From assembly GCA_017395715.1 (NCBI GenBank), contig JAFQNZ010000177.1, positions 1-7,876 on the forward strand: a stretch of 7,876 nucleotides of DNA, in the 5' to 3' direction. Made by a program: the position numbers and the translations under genes. The stretch comes from Clostridia bacterium. Lineage in GTDB: Bacteria; Bacillota; Clostridia; Oscillospirales; CAG-272. This document shows, one piece after another, positions 6,398 through 7,876 of this stretch; within the stretch, counting starts at the first letter, position 1; every line of letters begins with the position of its first letter. Under the pieces are notes generated by a model. That model ran no database searches and was not told where the DNA came from. It saw only the letters and a list, made by a program, of their open reading frames with translations.

Positions 6398-7057
6398 TTA
6401 CTGTATATAGTTATTTATATCAACTAAATTCATACTATCTGACATATTGATTAGGTCTCTCAAGATCGGTATATGACCGGCGCCATACAGTACAACCACC
6501 CTATCATGTTCTTTTGCAATACTCTGCAAATTTGAAAAAATACATAGATTTCTAAAATACCATTCAGAAAGACACTTGGACACAAAATAGTCACCATTGC
6601 GATTTTGGGAATTGATATCGAGATACATATTGGCATCCTGTGTAACATACTGTCTGCTATTAATAAACCTGCATTTCTCCACAATATCGTTAATTTCGTC
6701 GACCTTTTGCAAATAGTTTAGTCTGGGCAAAATTAACTGCATATTTTCCGGATTAACCATATCAGCGTTCAAAGGAAAAACCTTATCAATCGGATACAAC
6801 ACATCTAATCCCGAATGAACAGCAATACGAGCGCCTAAAGAAAATTGCTCTCGCAAAAACTCTTTTTTCCAATTCCCATCTAACAAAGAGATTGTTTCAC
6901 CGTATTTTTCTTTATCCAATTCCACAGCAACAGCTGTTGGAGAAAATTTTGATACAGCAAGTGATAGATCATCAAGCTGTCTTTGTATTTCATCTGACGA
7001 AAAGTCAATTTTTTCTTCCCAAAAATGAAAAATTCCAAAAAGTAAAATGTCAGTCAT
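6398..7057 (-). CDS. DUF5694-like protein of the TraB/TIKI type (putative metal-dependent hydrolase)
   Basis: Soluble protein of 219 residues. It fits my memory of DUF5694: LLFGIFHFW at the N-terminus, FSPTAVAVE (38-46), FSLGARIAV (72-80), VLYPIDK (86-92) and VVVLYGAGHIPIL (187-199). These give the TraB/TIKI pattern of two GxxH motifs (G8-H11 and G192-H195) with a conserved Glu (E46) and Arg (R77) between them. In the TIKI branch these are metalloprotease residues; the bacterial DUF5694 branch has no reaction known to me. No signal peptide or membrane segment. The frame runs up to 7162, but that extension would cross the promoter and terminator, so the ATG at 7057 with GGTGGG (7061-7066) is used. 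The gene is visibly more AT-rich than its neighbours, consistent with recent acquisition. It is probably cotranscribed with the amidohydrolase. Confidence 0.82.
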   Translation of the reverse strand: MTDILLFGIFHFWEEKIDFSSDEIQRQLDDLSLAVSKFSPTAVAVELDKEKYGETISLLDGNWKKEFLREQFSLGARIAVHSGLDVLYPIDKVFPLNADMVNPENMQLILPRLNYLQKVDEINDIVEKCRFINSRQYVTQDANMYLDINSQNRNGDYFVSKCLSEWYFRNLCIFSNLQSIAKEHDRVVVLYGAGHIPILRDLINMSDSMNLVDINNYIQ

Positions 7058-7081
7058 ATTCCCACCGTCTTTCTTGTTTTT

Positions 7082-7110
7082 ATTATAACAACAATGATAC
7101 AAACTGTCAA
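7082..7110 (-). promoter_or_regulatory. Perfect-consensus promoter of the DUF5694-like gene
   Basis: On the minus strand: -35 TTGACA (7105-7110), 17-nt spacer, -10 TATAAT (7082-7087), preceded by TGT as an extended -10. The leader is short, roughly 20 nt to the ATG at 7057. The spacer differs from those at 1456 and 5395, lacking ATGACACG. Its position inside the longer open frame supports the shorter start of the gene. Confidence 0.9.
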
Positions 7111-7119
7111 GAAGAAAGA

Positions 7120-7144
7120 AAAAGCCACACAATGTGTGACTTTT
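7120..7144 (-). terminator. Intrinsic terminator after the unrecognised right-hand gene
   Basis: Minus-strand hairpin AAAAG-t-CACAC-ATT-GTGTG-g-CTTTT: two 5-bp stems around one mismatch, with a 3-nt loop, followed by TCTTTCTTCTTG as a T-rich tail. It lies 45-70 nt past the stop codon at 7189, and its tail runs straight into the -35 of the next promoter. The plus strand also shows a CTTTTCTTTTT tail, so it may work in both directions. Confidence 0.75.
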
Positions 7145-7169
7145 CTTTTTGAGTTTCCCCAACAGAATT

Positions 7170-7187
7170 GAACCTTATAAAAGGTTC
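7170..7187. repeat. Hairpin directly after the stop codon of the right-hand gene
   Basis: Perfect 7-bp inverted repeat GAACCTT / AAGGTTC with a 4-nt AT loop, beginning 1 nt after the stop codon at 7189-7191. On the minus strand it is followed by AATTCTG, not a T run, so alone it is a poor terminator. It may stabilise the mRNA end or assist the stronger hairpin 25 nt further on. Confidence 0.5.
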
Positions 7188-7188
7188 T

Positions 7189-7876
7189 TTAAGTTTTGTA
7201 TCCTTTAGGCATTGTTGCTTTTACTGTCTTGACAACGAACCCCCTTAATCCATTTAAAAGCATTTGCGTCGAAAGATTTTGGCTATCAATAGCCACAAGC
7301 GCTTCTCTGAAAGCGAATGATGGTAGATCAATACCGCCGGTGTGCCACATGCAAATCAAACGTTCAATTTTTGCCTCACCATTTTTCTTTTTCTCAAGTA
7401 AAAACTTCATCGCCCCCTCCGCGTCAATAACGGAATCGAAATTCTGAAACGAAAAAGAGTCAACCGTGCCATTGCTGCTCAGCATCACCACAACATTACC
7501 GTCCGAAAGTGCCTCCGCCTCTTTGTCTGCCCTATTCAGAAGCATTTCCCAGCGCGCATCAACCATATCATTTCCAATTTCATTCACCCAGATTCCGCCT
7601 TTCAGTTGCGGAAGAAATTGATCCAACGCTTCCCTATACGCCACAAACCGTTTATCCTCGCGAATTTGATCAAACAGCGGGTTTTCATCATATGTGTTCA
7701 GATTGAACGCGCATTTTTCAAGCTTACCCCACGAATCGATTACGATTTGTACCGTATTCAATACAGAAACAGACCCGTGAAGCACACTGCCGTTTGGCAA
7801 ATGATACAGTATCAAAAGATGTTCGGCAACCGATGAGAACATGGCAAGACTTTCTTCAACACACCCGCTGATCAGA
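7189..7876 (-). CDS. Unrecognised soluble protein, probably 5'-truncated by the window edge
   Basis: I do not recognise this protein. The frame is open to the right edge, giving 228 complete visible codons. An in-frame ATG exists at 7842 (217 residues), but only a weak purine run (GAAGAAAG) precedes it, and the 11 codons before it (ISGCVEESLA) read like coding sequence, so the true start is probably outside. The visible part is a mixed alpha/beta protein without signal peptide or membrane helix. It has a predicted strand-rich segment (LPNGSVLHGSVSVLNTVQIVID), a charged middle region, GNVVVMLSSNG, an acidic-basic helix rich in lysine (FLLEKKKNGEAKIERL), then MWHTGGIDLPSFAFREAL and a hydrophobic end. 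No catalytic motif or cysteine cluster is apparent. It is followed by two hairpins, so it is the last gene of its transcript. Confidence 0.72.
   Translation of the reverse strand, partial: LISGCVEESLAMFSSVAEHLLILYHLPNGSVLHGSVSVLNTVQIVIDSWGKLEKCAFNLNTYDENPLFDQIREDKRFVAYREALDQFLPQLKGGIWVNEIGNDMVDARWEMLLNRADKEAEALSDGNVVVMLSSNGTVDSFSFQNFDSVIDAEGAMKFLLEKKKNGEAKIERLICMWHTGGIDLPSFAFREALVAIDSQNLSTQMLLNGLRGFVVKTVKATMPKGYKT

Noticed and set aside
6398..6430. Possible separate promoter for the amidohydrolase (TTGATA-17-TAAAGA)
   Set aside because: The -10 matches consensus at only three of six positions and the region is simply AT-rich; cotranscription with the upstream gene is more economical.
7058..7162. 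N-terminal extension of the DUF5694-like gene to 7162
   Set aside because: The extra 35 codons would cover the perfect promoter and the terminator hairpin, have no ribosome site, and precede the family's conserved N-terminal strand at the ATG at 7057.

Overview
All eight genes recognised here lie on the minus strand, so the window is read from right (7876) to left (1). The consensus sigma-A type promoters (TTGACA-17-TATAAT with a TGn extended -10), the purine-rich Shine-Dalgarno sites, the CpsC/CpsD-type split of exopolysaccharide regulator and tyrosine kinase, and the GH36 and GxDLY/SGNH carbohydrate enzymes suggest a low-to-mid GC Bacillota, probably an uncultured gut-type Clostridia. That placement is inference from gene style; there is no marker gene in the window. 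No tRNA, rRNA, IS element, CRISPR array or prophage gene was seen. The longest stretches without a gene are about 188 bases, and each holds a promoter.

In transcription order there are four blocks. (1) 7876-7189 is the 3' part of an unrecognised soluble protein, followed by two hairpins, of which 7120-7144 looks like an intrinsic terminator. (2) A perfect-consensus promoter (7082-7110) drives an AT-rich gene for a DUF5694/TraB-TIKI-like protein (7057-6398). A TIM-barrel amidohydrolase (6352-5555) follows 45 nt later, and a 10-bp hairpin terminator lies at 5432-5455. (3) Another perfect-consensus promoter (5395-5423) drives a three-gene operon: a two-domain GxDLY + SGNH (GDSL-like) esterase (5366-4278), a small membrane protein with a charged helical tail (4248-3730), and a family GH36 alpha-galactosidase (3690-1543). 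(4) A third extended -10 promoter (1456-1484) drives cpsC (Wzz-type membrane adaptor, 1355-573) and, 2 nt after its stop codon, cpsD (BY-kinase, 570 running off the left edge). These are probably the first genes of an exopolysaccharide or capsule cluster lying to the left.

Functionally the window mixes glycan breakdown (alpha-galactosidase plus probable sugar-ester deacylase, both apparently cytoplasmic) with glycan export control (CpsC/CpsD). The promoters of these two units share an unusual spacer sequence (ATGACACG plus ATGC-TATAAT), which hints at common control. The least characterised material is the DUF5694-like protein, the small membrane protein inside the galactosidase operon, and the rightmost unrecognised protein. 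I found no clear novel defence or mobile system.
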